NCBI GenBank assembly: GCA_034670405.1
Contig: JAXDDX010000001.1
Span: forward strand, 10,621,001 to 10,685,000
DNA from: Hoplostethus atlanticus
Taxonomy: Eukaryota; Chordata; Actinopteri; Trachichthyiformes; Trachichthyidae
Direction of reading: 5' to 3'
DNA length: 64,000 nucleotides
The notes under the pieces: generated by a model
Databases searched by the model: none
The model's input: only the letters and a program-made list of their open reading frames with translations
Told to the model about the DNA's origin: nothing
Part shown: positions 37,201-50,160 of the stretch, piece by piece
Layout: the number at the start of each line of letters is the position of its first letter
How positions within the stretch are numbered: position 1 is the stretch's first letter
Made by a program: the position numbers and the translations under genes

Positions 37201-38394
37201 GAGCGTAGTTACTCCTATATGTGCTAGGTTAGAAATTCCCCTGTGACAAGGTTTACCATCATATGTACTAAAGAGGCATAAAATGGCCCATTTAGGGTTA
37301 ACTGAAGGTACTAACCTTGGGAAGCAGGGCCAAACCCAATACCAGCCAATACATCTGCTCTCAATAAAAAACAATAATCAACTTCACCAAACTGAAAGCA
37401 TCCAGTGGTCGTGTGAATAGCTCTGCATCAGGTATATAGCATAGACCGCCCCCACAGCTGGAGTGAACTTTAACATGCCTGCAAACAATAATGGCTGGCG
37501 GACACAGTCATGCTCCATTTCAAACAATGTCATATCGACATGTACCCCAGGCTTCATTTCATCAGGCGAGATCTAATAAACTTTTCCCATCTACACGGGG
37601 ACGACGGACACATGGTGTTCATAAGACACATAGCGCTCTCCTTGCTAAAAGGTAATGGAATCCCTACAGCACGGAGAAACTGAATACACACATACGAGTA
37701 CACGCAGACAGACAATCTCTCTCATTCGTTCTGTGTCTCGCTTGCCTCTTCCACGCTCTTCACCTTTCATGTACTCCCAATATAAATTGTCAGCGCTCTT
37801 TCCAAATTCCTGTCTTAATGTAAAAACCTGCGTCGGGAGACGAGGCAGGTCTGGAATACAGCTCTGATTTGACGTCCATCTTTCCTGCTAAGGTCTGAGC
37901 TAGGGCAGCGAGGGAGGACATGTTGAAGCAAGCCGCCGCGCTTATCCACGGGTTGAACTTAATCTAATGCCGTTTTGAAACACAGTAACCGCAGACACAG
38001 GAGAGATATTTCCTGTTTAAGCAAGGTGGTGGTGGTGAACAGGCCAGTACAGTTGTCTTTAAGGACATAAATGAGTGGGGTTATGCAGTGTTATGCTTTC
38101 CAGTTACATATTACCGTGGAGATTAAAGCAGTCTGACTTGAGGTTCACAAACCCCGCCACCCTATATAGCGAGGGAATAAGCGCAGGGCCAGCTATGCTT
38201 CAGTCTGCCGCTAAACCCCAAACTGGGGGTTTAGCGCAATGAAACGGTCTGGGCTAACTGGAAGCAGTCTCCCGATGGAACAGCTCACCGAAGAACGGCT
38301 TGTTACAGCTGAGGAGCTCTCGCCCTGTACAGCCCCCCCAAAAAAAAAACCTCCAACTATAGAGGACTGATCATGTCTGCAAAGGGGACCACTG
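37201..38394. other. Noncoding DNA, nothing recognised
   Basis: Unique-looking sequence with moderate CpG. No exon is supported. Confidence 0.5.
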
Positions 38395-38705
38395 GGGCTC
38401 CTCTCCGCTTTAATGAGAGACTAGGCCAAATGTCAGTGTTTATAAAGGAGGCCTATTATCATTATTACCACTGCGCATTTCCATATGTAGCGCCCTGGCC
38501 ATGACCGCTCACAACCTGATTATTACAATAAATCTCCCACAAAACAGCACGCAGCGCAGTCAATTTCTTTATGGCCACCCGTCCTCTTTCCAAAAGGCCG
38601 ATCACCACATAGAACAAAAGATCAAATGTGCAGCGAGCGTAAGGTCGGGACAGTTAATCTCTCCGGTTTTGAGAGACAGAAAAACATCTCAGGTCAATAA
38701 AATGC
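38395..38705. promoter_or_regulatory. Candidate conserved noncoding enhancer
   Basis: About 300 bases without simple repeats, containing CTTTAATGAG, GTTTATAAAGG, TTATCATTATTACC, CTGATTATTACAATAAATC and CAGTTAATC motifs and raised CpG (GCGCATT, GCACGCAGCGCAG, GCAGCGAGCG). The mix of AT-rich cores and CpG is what one sees in long conserved developmental enhancers. Confidence 0.32.
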
Positions 38706-40603
38706 TAAAGTAATGAAGTGTAGAGTTCACAGTACGCCAGTGGAACAATATCGACCATGCAGTGTGTGTGAGAACAAGGCCGGGTTAGGTCCACAACGCT
38801 GAACTTTGATGCTGGAACGCGCAGTAGAGCTGGAGAACTCTGATCACTCGGAGCGCTGAAGGAACAAGGCTGTTGTTTTTGTGACTGCAGTCTTGGAGAG
38901 AGGGTACGATTCGAACACATGTGGAAACTTGTTGGTTTTTTTTTTTACCTCACACTCGTTCAGCGTCGCTCGCTATATAACCCCACGCCTGAACGTAAGC
39001 TACACACAGGTTCAGGTGGATCCACCCAGTAGAGAGATTCCAATCCCCATTCCAGGTAACAACATTAAATCAACTGTGGAGACAATCCGTAGGCACACGC
39101 AGGGTATAAAAAGGTCATCAAAAGGGCATCAAAAGGGCATGTTCAATGTCAGCAAGTTCTTCAGAGGACAGAAACAAGTGGTATTGCTACAGACTGATTG
39201 AAGTAATTTTCAAATTCTCCAGTCTGGAGTAACTACATAACAAAATACTAAAATATTACACTTACAAGAAGGATAATTGAAAGCAACTGAGCTGATACTT
39301 TCTTTCTCTCTCTCACTTGCTCACTTGTCTCTACCTCTTACTCTATACGTCTGTGTCTCCCTCCCTCCATGAATCTTGGAAACAAACTGATTTTTTTTTA
39401 CTGTTGAGGTGGAGTAGGGGCAGGGGGACGTTAAACGTAGATATAGGCCAGCAAAGCAGCAGACATTATCAAAACAGTTTTAATGGATCAAAAAGAACAC
39501 TTGACACTGCCTGGGAGAAGATTTATAACTCCTCTATTCTGCGCTGCTCTAGCTGGCCTGGAGGAGCGAACCGAAATGTGTGTGAGCGCTGAGCTTTGAG
39601 CGGATTTGCATTTTTGCACACGGTTTGAGTTAATGACAATGTGTGTATCATTTTGTACCTTGAGCCATTGCCCGAATCTTTTTGTGATGACTGGTGGGAG
39701 CCAAGGCCTGGCTCCGCTGCTCCATGTAGGATCTGGCTCTGTTTACTCAGCCCTGATGGAGCCCAGATGGGCTTCCTCTACAGGCTCACTGAGTCTGGAC
39801 CACTGATTCCAGGGGCTGTGCTGAGCCAGGCTGGGCAGCGCTGGGCCGCTCATCATTGGATGGGCAAGGGAGGACACAGATGGTTCTTAATTGGAGTTAG
39901 GCAAGAGGTGGTGAGAGGCATGGGAGGCGAGAGGATGGATGGTGGTGGTGGATGTTCCACCATGACAAAATTGGCTTTTAATACTTTTTAGTGGGATGGA
40001 AAGTGGGTGAGTGCTGGACGTGACAGGGAAATCAAGACACTCCAATAGTCACCCCATGGGTTGAAGTCACCTCACAATAGGAATGGCAGCACATCATCAT
40101 CAATCATATTCTTCAACATGATCATAACTGATAGATAAAACGTATAAGCGTATAACCCCGCATTATAAGCTCAGTTCACACACCCTAAAGTGGCATTCTC
40201 TCTTAAGACTGGACATAACTTTTTTTAGACCAGGTTTTGTACTTTTGCTCTTTCAGGTTAACCTCAGAAGGAAACCAGGCTATCCTCTTCCCCATAGAGG
40301 AGACAGAGGGCTTAGAAGAAAAATAAGCCCCTGGGCATAATGCATAGATGGAATCCAGCCCCATTTTTCTCTGTGGAAAACACCTCCTAACCCCTCGGGG
40401 TAATAGCTTCCATGTGCTGAGCCCCTACACTCCAAACAAAACTGTAATAACGACATGGAAAAGGATCCATGTTACTGCGTTGCATGTCATAATCTTCAAA
40501 GCCTGACACTTCAGCTTGTCTGGGAGATGCACCTCTGATGACCACTGAGGCCCTAATGTCAGGTCTGTTTGGATATGTCACCAGACGCCCATCATCACTC
40601 ACC
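38706..40603. other. Noncoding DNA with small tandem repeats
   Basis: It includes CTATATAA (38971-38978) and TATAAAAA (39105-39112) motifs without further promoter context, and a tandem ATCAAAAGGGC at about 39118-39139. No gene is supported. Confidence 0.45.
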
Positions 40604-40643
40604 CTCTCTCTCTCTCTCTCTCTCGCTCTCTCGCTCTCTCTCT
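40604..40643. repeat. (CT)n microsatellite with CG interruptions
   Basis: CT units interrupted twice by CGCT. Confidence 0.94.
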
Positions 40644-41137
40644 GATGCACACTTACAGAGCACAGCACACAACATATACACATTTGTAAGCCATCACGAG
40701 TCTTTTACACACAGGCATAATGAAAACAGCCACATCACAGAGCATAAATTTCCTAGGTTGGAACTGCCTTCACCATTACACTGTAGGTTTACCGTCAGCA
40801 TTCGAGTATCAATATACAATGGAAGCTAGTCTAAGTCAATATTGACACAGGTTACAGTCCAAGAGAAAAGGCAAGCGCAACCAACTCTTCACTGGACTGA
40901 CCACTATAAAGAAAGAAATCAGAGTTAAAGTTGTAATGGCAACAACAATCCTGTAACAAATACAACAAGTGTTTCATTTGAGACAGATTTGATATAATTG
41001 AAAGACATCCAAACCAAATGAAAACACACCCAGACTGTGATACTACAAGTGACTGATTTTCCACCCAACCTGTTATTTTGCCGCAGGCCGCTAGCTGATG
41101 TCAGTGTTACCAACTATTGATACCAGAGGTACAACGC

Positions 41138-41205
41138 GCATTCATCAATACGCTCACGCGCCGACGTGTGCGCAGAGCGGCGACTACGCGAGTACACGCA
41201 CATAC
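41138..41205. other. Small CpG cluster
   Basis: About ten CpG in under 70 bases (GCGCATT through GTACACG) in otherwise CpG-poor DNA, followed shortly by a CA run (41230-41246). It may be a mutated CA/CG microsatellite rather than a promoter. Confidence 0.5.
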
Positions 41206-41246
41206 AAAGAGAGAGAGAGTTCATCAAGGACACACACACACACACA

Positions 41247-41847
41247 TTAGATTTCGAAATCAAACTATTTCGGCCTTGAAACCTGAGATTGCTGGTCATG
41301 CTCCACGCGCTGTCTGCAGGGAGACTTAAACACCTACAAATATGCACATGCAGATGCACTCCATTAAGTATCGCTGATTGCACTCTGCCGCTTCCTCAAC
41401 GAGCGGACCCCGAGGACACCTTTCTGTTAAGTCCTCTTACTCCACACTTGATGTTGCAGAGGGGGTTTGATTTACACCCACCACAACAACAAAGACAATG
41501 CTGACAGTAATCCAGATTACAGCTGGCCTGTGCCAGGTTAGTATACTGGAGCCGCTTCCCACCATATACTGAGGCTTGTCAGCAGGATCGTTGCCTACTG
41601 TTCAAGTTCAGGCCTTGGCCTTCCATCCACTTTCATCTGTGGGCGGAAATTATTGTGAAACCCACTAATGTGCACATACATTTGATTTCTGGAGGTAAAA
41701 GTTAAAGGTCTGGGTGTAACTTGGGCCCATGTTCACTCACTGCATAGAGCTGAGGATGGGTCTTGTCTAGGTTTGGATCTGTGTCATACACTGTTATTGG
41801 AGACTGAGAAATACCATTAATTGCATTCACATGGTGGCAGACACTGC

Positions 41848-41849
<2 letters not shown>
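41247..41849. other. Noncoding DNA, nothing recognised
   Basis: No supported feature. Confidence 0.5.

Positions 41850-41924
<75 letters not shown>
41850..41924. repeat. (TG)37 microsatellite
   Basis: An uninterrupted TG run of about 74 bases. Confidence 0.98.
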
Positions 41925-41925
<1 letters not shown>

Positions 41926-44900
41926 ACGTGCAAGTACAAGTGTGAGGTTCTGTGCCTCTCGGCTGTTTTGACCTTGTTTTTAATGAGTTGTCATGAATTT
42001 GTGACACGATGGGGTTCAAAAAGCATATGAATTAAAGTTCTTGATGAGAACCATGACTTTGGTTTAACCCAGTGGGGTTAAAGAAGTCAAACAATGACAG
42101 GCTATTAAAAGGCTGTCATTCTTTATAGACGAACCGAGGATTAAAAACGAGTTGATAGATTGCGGGCTCGATGGGGGCATTATAGACAGTTCGTTATGCT
42201 GTGGGCTTCCATCATCACAAAAGACACTTTGTTGTTGTTGTCACATCATTATCCTTTTCAAATGATGTCACAGTGTCAGACTGCAGTTCACTGTACAGCC
42301 AAACCCACATCTGTGAGAAGAAGGCAGCAAGCACTAATGTAGCTGGTCTCCGTCATCAGCCCCCTCCTCTAACCCCCAAAACACACTGTCTTCACCAGCC
42401 GCCTCCCTTGCCAGTCATAAAGTCAAAGTGACAGCTCAAGCACAAGCCCTGCCCAGGCCTAGAGGAGGGAACAAAACCAATAACTGAAAATCAAACGGCG
42501 TTTCACAATTTAATTGCGTAAATGGACATTTATATGCATTGGCTTTTAAGCCAGCTGGAGAAGGGAGTCAAGGGGTGCTGAGCTAAAGTGACACTTTCCA
42601 TGAGCCCCCACCATTACTTAACACCCGTGTGTCTGCACGTGCCGGGGCCGTTTACCCACAATCCACTGGACTGCAGTAGAGATTTCAAACAGTCGCTGCC
42701 CAGGTACGATATGCATGACGGGTAAATGCATGTCCACTCTCAATGCTGCACAGTTAGTCAGAGTCACATCTGTCCATGTTCCTGCATTTGTCTCTCTCCA
42801 CCCTCTCGCTCTTTTCTCTCTCTGTCAATCTTTCTTTCTCCCCCTTTCTCCCTTACACAGGCTGCATGCAATGCCATGAATTTGTTATAAGCAACCTCAA
42901 TGCACTCAGCTGAGATGCTGCTATTCCACTATCTAAGATACATTCTGCAATAAATACCGTTTGCATTTTGACTCTTGCATTTTGTTTCTTGCATTTTGAC
43001 TCTATCCACATGAAAAGAAGAAGAAAGAAGTTATCAGCTAGACATATTGCACACATATATTTTTTTGAGAGGAAGAAGACTGTTGTGGGTCAACTTGACC
43101 AGCTGTGGAATGAGCGGGTTCTTGACCTGGTGCATTCGGTCCCTCTTCTGTCGTCATGGGCAACCACATCACTGTCATTCTCTAAGATAACAATGGAACG
43201 GTTGGATCTTCCCGAGCCACCAACCTGACTCCAAATTCCATCTGCAGGAGAGGAGGAGAATAGAGAAGGTATTGTTCCTTTACCTCTCCAAAACAAATAC
43301 AGGAGGCGATCCTACCCTAGTCTGCAGTCCTCTCTCAGACGTGGCCAACATTTTGTCCTTGGCCAACAATCATAAAAAGGTCATTCTCTTCGATTCATTT
43401 TGCCCCGTCTCCCTATCCTTTTTTCATATTTTCTCTCCCACCATCCCGCTCTACCCCACATCCTCTCATCTTCCTTTCTCCTCTCACACAACAACAACGT
43501 GAGTGCAACCCCAGAATCCAGCAGCTACCAAAGAGGAAGAGAATACATACGGACAGTCGCACATAAAAGTACACACACCATACAACAGACGGTCTCAGAC
43601 AGACGAGTGCCCCATACCCCCCATCTTTGAAAATATACACTCCCCTACTCTGCGTTTCTGACAGGTTGTCCTGCGTATTAATGAATGCTGCCGAAGCCCA
43701 GATGTTAACGTAAAAAAGGATTGTTTTTGTACCTAACTGAGATCATGTTATAAAAGCAGCTTGAAATGGGGACCATGGATGGAAAAGTTGAGTGAATTAG
43801 GAATGGCACCTATCCAAACCTTCTGATGTGTGAATCAGTGGAGCTTGAATCTCAAAATGGAGTTCAACAAGTTCAAACACAAATGAAGACGGATTAGCCT
43901 TATTACAAACATAGCAGTGTGTCTATAGTAGTATGATATACTGCTATGCATCTTTCATCGACTATAATGGCATTCAGGTCATGGGTATGAAATCAGCATA
44001 TCCAATGGACTGGTAGCAGCATTCCACGCTCTGTTTGTAAAGTGAGCACATGCCTCAGATGAATCATTTCAAACTTGATGAAATGACATCAGGAGTGAAA
44101 GGGCAGTCGAAGTTACCTCAGCAACAACAGAGGCGCGTTTCAGTGTGAAATGGGATGACATATTACGGAGCAATAAATACTTTTAAAAATCAATTTTCCA
44201 CTGTATTGATGAAGTGGCTTATTGGAGCATAGAAACATCGGTTATCCATCTCGACTGAGTGCAGCGAACTCAGGGCTTGGTCTGTCTATGTACTTAGCCA
44301 CTGCTATATACCAGATTTAAAAGTCTACCTTGACCTGCTGCAAGCAGCGGCCCTAGATTGAACTAAAGGTCCAGTGTACTGCCAATACAATCCCGAAACC
44401 TGCCAACACAAGCCTCAACCCTGCCAATAGAAGCCAAGAGATTTCTCTTGAGAGTCTGAGTTGGAAAGTGCGACAATGGACTTACAGTAGGGGGGACAAA
44501 AGAAGAACTATGGTTCGGCGAACAATGGGAGAAAAATGTTTTGGGATCGCGCACAATCCAGAGATACGACTGCGGCGGTGTGGTGGGATCTGGATGAAGG
44601 GATAGCCTTTGGGAGAAGGAGAAAGAGAGGGAACCACAGCAGCAGACCCGCAGCTCTTGGAGCAGTGCGAGCATCAGGCTGAATGTGGATGAAGTGCAGG
44701 GCCTCATAAATCTACAGCCACATCCTGAAAATATCAGATAGCCCGCGTGTCCCCTTGCACCCCCTCCAATGCAAACAAACAGGATATTAGAAATTACATT
44801 CACTTGACTTAATGCAGACGATCATCATACAAAAGGAAAAAAACAACAGTAAAAGTCTTTACATGTAGGGGATTTATCATGACATCTGAAGTACGTTCTT

Positions 44901-45109
44901 GACAGGTTCTTGAACGCGTCTGTAATGAGATCATGTGGTCAAGATGATCCAGCGTTTTATCACTTCCATTATCAAGTCATATGAAGCATACTCCCAATAC
45001 TGAACGGTCTATTAAAGCCCTTTACTGTGTGTATGGGTGTGTGTGTGTGTTCATATGTGTGCGTGTTACCATGGCTCCCTTGAAAAAGGATATGAAACAC
45101 GATTGATTA
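41925..45109. other. Long noncoding stretch without supported genes
   Basis: It contains a pyrimidine-rich part (42780-42855), a tandem TTGCATTTTGACTC (about 42960-43003) and a minor TG run (45037-45050). The 146-codon minus frame at 44363-44803 has no recognisable domain. A TAAT-containing piece (about 42490-42570) resembles the enhancer-like blocks but is short. Confidence 0.45.
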
Positions 45110-45330
45110 GAGACTTCACGATGCTGGCAGCATTCAACAGTAAATATCGCTGTGAAATCACCCCAAAATCCCCTGCAGTTACGAGCAGCTCGTTCATCTA
45201 CTGAGGTTGTTTACTTCATAACATTATTCTCCATTATTTTCCCAATTATGGCTTTTGTAGAAGCAACTCACAGAAAACTGAACCCTATTCTGTGAAAACG
45301 ATCGCTCCTGTCCAAGTAATCAAGTTGATG
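45110..45330. promoter_or_regulatory. Candidate conserved noncoding block
   Basis: Repeat-free sequence with CATAACATTATTCTCC, CATTATTTTCCCAATTATGG and CCAAGTAATCAAG motifs. Regulatory role inferred from composition only. Confidence 0.22.
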
Positions 45331-45482
45331 ATGTTGATGATAACCGCTGCTCTCCTCCAGCTGAACCTGATGACTGTTAATGCTAATTTCTCCTTCTCAC
45401 TCTACCTTTTCATTCTCTGATGCAACCATAAAGAAAACTGTCACTCGAATCATTTTTCTTGACTATGTAACCATAATCACTA

Positions 45483-45483
<1 letters not shown>

Positions 45484-45514
<31 letters not shown>

Positions 45515-45531
45515 CCTGCTTGCCTGCCTGT
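45484..45531. repeat. Imperfect (CTGT)n/(CTGC)n array
   Basis: Tandem CTGT units change toward CTGC/CTTG units at the right end. Confidence 0.93.
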
Positions 45532-46594
<1,063 letters not shown>

Positions 46595-47819
46595 CTCCAT
46601 TTAGCTCATGACTCTCTCACTTCCTCTTCCCATCAGTCTAGCTGAGAGTGAGGTTGGCATACACACGCTCCACCATGAAAAAGGAGGCAAAAGACAGGAA
46701 AGGAGCTTTCTCTGAAACTGATCCTGAACTCTGATGGAGAGGGACAGTTGGCTTACAGCTAGCACCCTTAGGCTGTATGTGAATGTACTGCCATATAAGC
46801 GAAAAGGGTGCAATGCAGTCTTGGGTCGCTTTGGCATCGTGGTTCAACTTTGATATTGATCTTTGAGCTATTGCTAACGCACTGAGCACACCATGGCACA
46901 GTCTTGGCACCGGGGCATGGTTTCACTGAATAAATCTCGCTGCACAATCTCCCTCTGCCAGGATGGATTTGATTTACTTATTTCATCTTGTCATGTATTT
47001 CATAGGGTTTCTCTTTCGACCCAGTTGAATGTCTTTTTGTGATTCATATCCTGTCAGACAAGTTAGAGAGCTACAGGTGAGGATCAACATTCCATTAAAA
47101 TGGAAGATAATTCATCTGATCTCTATTAGCAACTCAAGCCACATAAAAATGATTAAAGTCAGGAGTGTATTTACCGCAGTGCAAAGACGACATCATTAGC
47201 AGTGTAAGATCACTCTAATGCTTTGCTGTTCGTAGAACAGGTGTATATTATGAATGCCAATTGTTCGTAAATTGGATGCGCGTGCCTCTTCAACACCACA
47301 AAAGGCTGCAGACTGAAGGGTCGTGTGCAAGTAAACCAGAGAAACAGAGGGAACAGAGGAACTTGGCGGAGTTCGAAATTGAAGTGTTGCGCGCATGAGA
47401 AAAAAACAACAGAGTTTTCAGAAGCATCAGCAGCGGAGTCACAAGAACTGATAAAAGTAAAGCATGGCAAGAAATTATTAATGCTGTCAATGCTGTTTCA
47501 GCAGAAACACACACACACCGCTGAGGTAAAAAAAATAAATGGTTCGACATGAAACTAGATTGCAAAAAAGTATAAGGAGGCTGTATTATCAGCCACAGGA
47601 GCACAGCATCGCACTGAGCCGCTATCCAACATGGATCAGAGGATCAATCAATAATAGGAGAGACCTCACTGTCGGGGGTCCAGTCGGCATTGGAGTTGGA
47701 CACAGATCCCATTACACAACCCATTACAAGTTGGATAATCTAGTGTTGTTATGAATGAGGACAGTTCGTCAAATACGCCATTTCAGCCTATTAGGTCTTT
47801 ATTTTCTACAAGGCCACTG
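46595..47819. other. Noncoding DNA, nothing recognised
   Basis: Unique-looking sequence with chance open frames up to about 100 codons on the minus strand (47210-47604). No gene is supported. Confidence 0.45.
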
Positions 47820-48002
47820 AAACATCTTGTTGTTGTTGAGGTTTGGCACTACTGGAATTGATTTTTCATAAAGAATAAGCCGTTCTAAGAGCCTTCCCGC
47901 ATGTTTCACACAAACATATTTCCGCATGTTTCCAAACACAAGTAGGATTTGATCGTACCAAACAAACAATTCAGATACGAACAAAATGATGAATCCGACT
48001 TT

Positions 48003-48026
48003 GTTCATAGAAACGTTCATAGAAAC
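48003..48026 (+). repeat. 12-bp tandem duplication
   Basis: GTTCATAGAAAC occurs twice without a mismatch, running directly into the hairpin stem. Confidence 0.95.
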
Positions 48027-48059
48027 GTTATACGATCAGATTTGATCGTATAACGTTTC
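48022..48059. repeat. Perfect 17-bp inverted repeat with 4-base loop
   Basis: The arm GAAACGTTATACGATCA (48022-48038) is followed by the loop GATT and the exact reverse complement TGATCGTATAACGTTTC (48043-48059). The absence of mismatches suggests a recent origin or selection. No poly-T follows, so a bacterial-type terminator is not the explanation. Confidence 0.97.
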
Positions 48060-48076
48060 GTGAATTAGGCCCAATC

Positions 48077-48091
48077 TGTGTGTGTGTGTGT
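48077..48091. repeat. Short (TG)n microsatellite
   Basis: About 7 TG units. Confidence 0.85.
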
Positions 48092-48834
48092 AAGCATCCT
48101 TGCTATAATGATAGTATTGATACCCATCATCCAGTGCCAATCCTGGGACGGGGTTTCTATGACACTCCAGGGGAGCTGGACCCCGCCAGAGCTCTGTTGA
48201 CAACTAAACACCAACTGCACCAACTCACATCAATAACCACAATAAAAATCATCATCTCTATCCAGACTTTGTAGTAAATTCCCACACACCCCCACACTAG
48301 GCCCAGTGACAGAGAAATGGGATCTGGGGATCTTGGAGCAAATCAAAACCACCACTCTCTTTCGTCCTGTTTGGGAAGGCCTCAGAGCATTTGTTATCTG
48401 CCTTCAAACCAGTATGATTCATCAGCTCTGTCATGGATGTTATTGTTGGCTCTGGTAAGGATTCCTCTCATAACCAGGAGTACAGTGGAGATAAATGCCT
48501 TTTGTTTCAATGTATCCCCATCCGCCTGACATTTACGAGCAACATTTGTGTTGATCATGCCTTAACAGCTTGTGCAGGTGGAGCCTTCTCTCGTTCCCCT
48601 CGCTGAAGGAGCTTTTCCTTGGGCCTAATGGGATGGGCCACCCCTCCCACTCAGGTAGAACGCCACTACCTGTCAATCATTTTAACTGACCCGGCCTCTC
48701 GCATCCCACAACCTCAATCTTCTGTGATTGTCAGTCAGCAGGTCTATAAAGCCTGGTGTTTACCCCGTCTAGACAGAGCGGGGGGGACTGGCAGCCATGG
48801 GGTTCTAAGAGTTGTATCGTAGCCTGGTTAACCA

Positions 48835-49090
48835 CAGATGAGCGCTCCACTGTCATTTAAGACCATGAATCAGCCCCTCTCGCATAAACGGCATGGAAGA
48901 GTCGCGGTGTTGAGCAACCCATTTGAAGAGTGATCTTTAAAAAAAATGCGAGGAGCTCAGCAGTGGAATGCCCTCTTCATCAAACCCATTAGCACGCTTG
49001 ATTCCTCGGGCTAATTTGCAGGGCAATAAATCATCTAGTTGAGGCTATTGACACAACTGCTGCGGTTCCTATGCCATATGTGGTAGCGCT
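48835..49090. promoter_or_regulatory. Candidate conserved noncoding block
   Basis: Repeat-free sequence with GTCATTTAAGACC, CATTAGCACG, GGGCTAATTTGC and GGCAATAAATCATC motifs and raised CpG (CTCGCATAAACGGC, GTCGCGG). Appearance only. Confidence 0.25.
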
Positions 49091-49169
49091 CTTCTCCGGC
49101 ACTGTTTTTTCCAGCTTCACGGGTAAGGGTTGAGACAAGGCTGAACTGTCTGGGAGCTGAAGATGAGGC

Positions 49170-49189
49170 TAGGGTTAGGGTTAGGGTTA
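49170..49189 (+). repeat. Interstitial telomere-like (TTAGGG)n
   Basis: Just over three copies of TAGGGT in perfect register, the vertebrate telomere repeat. It is far too short to be a telomere. Confidence 0.85.
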
Positions 49190-49394
49190 CACTGTATTAA
49201 ACCTGCGCCGCTCCACACCGAGCAAACATCGCAGTAGGCTGAACAGAGCTAAAAATTTCCCTCAGTTATCGGGGCGAATAAGAATAGTTCTTGCTACGGG
49301 CAAGAGAAATAAAAAAAAATAAAAAAATATTATTGCCCGCTGGCCAGGCACTGACAGAGACATACTGTACTATGCCTCTCCGCAGTGTTTCCAG

Positions 49395-49690
49395 CTGAAA
49401 CCTCACTCAGACCTCAATTTAACATGGCTCGCAGTGATGCCTGGAAAAAATTATGCCACCACACATATTATCATATTAATTACCACAGTGTATTTTCGCT
49501 CACCGAGAGGACAGAAATACTGAAATAAAGAATTACAAAAATGAAAACGCTCTCTAACCAGAAAGAATTTGTTTACGCAGACGTGAAGGCAGGAAAGAAG
49601 CAGAAAAACAGCCTGGAACAGTGAGAGGAGATTTCCAAACACCACTTTGCGTGATAAGCCACAGAAGAGATTAAGTGCGACATCAAAGTC
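49395..49690. promoter_or_regulatory. Candidate conserved noncoding block
   Basis: Repeat-free AT-leaning sequence with CTCAATTTAAC, AAAAAATTATGCC, CATATTATCATATTAATTACC and GAATTAC cores and scattered CpG. TAATTA-type sites are dense at 49465-49485. Confidence 0.25.
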
Positions 49691-50018
49691 ACACACGTGT
49701 TAGAAGATGGATTAACGCACACACGCTGCAATATGTCGGAGCTTCGCGAGAAAGTCAGACTTTTGGCCTCATGCTCAATGCGGGGTCGTGGTGGTATATT
49801 TAGGATTCTGGCTGAGGGAAGTCCAGTGTAGATAAAGGCGCTGGGGAGGAAATATCCCTTCTCAGAAGCCTTGACAAGTCCACCAAACAGTTGGGCTGCT
49901 GCTGTGATGTGGACTGATAGGGTCTGTCTCGTCTACAGCCCCTCGACTGGAACCACTGCCATATCACTGGGAGGAAGTGGACATGTTATTGTTATGACCT
50001 CAAAGGCTTTGGGTGGTC
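49691..50018. other. Noncoding DNA, nothing recognised
   Basis: No supported feature. Confidence 0.5.
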
Positions 50019-50045
50019 CACACACACACACACACACACACACAC
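50019..50045. repeat. (CA)n microsatellite
   Basis: A pure CA run of about 13 units. A CACACACATAGCTG unit occurs in tandem about 80 bases further on (50129-50160). Confidence 0.95.
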
Positions 50046-50160
50046 TGATCGAGAGCGAGAAACACATTTGTGCAAATCACTTTGATGCAAGTTCTCCAAA
50101 CACCTGCCATTTCCTGTCATATGAGAGCACACACATAGCTGCACACACATAGCTGCACAC

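Larger units (their letters stand above)
47890..48072. mobile_element. Possible MITE/foldback element end
   Basis: This block has repeated internal motifs. CCGCATGTTTC occurs at 47897-47907 and 47922-47932, GATTTGATCGTA at 47946-47957 and 48039-48050, and a 12-bp tandem lies at 48003-48026. A perfect hairpin then ends about ten bases before TGAATTAGGCCCA, a type of sequence often seen at ends of fish MITEs. The other end was not found, so the limits are guesses. Confidence 0.35.

Noticed and set aside
38905..38920. Box-B-like motif on the minus strand (GTTCGAATC) as a tRNA gene
   Set aside because: No box A at the right distance and no acceptor stem.
38971..39112. Two TATA-like motifs as a promoter
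   Set aside because: No initiator, CpG island or following exon is visible. Such motifs are common by chance.
44363..44803. 146-codon open frame on the minus strand
   Set aside because: No recognisable family. The length is within chance expectation.
48022..48059. Hairpin as a rho-independent terminator
   Set aside because: No U-run follows and the genome is eukaryotic. A mobile-element or structural explanation fits better.
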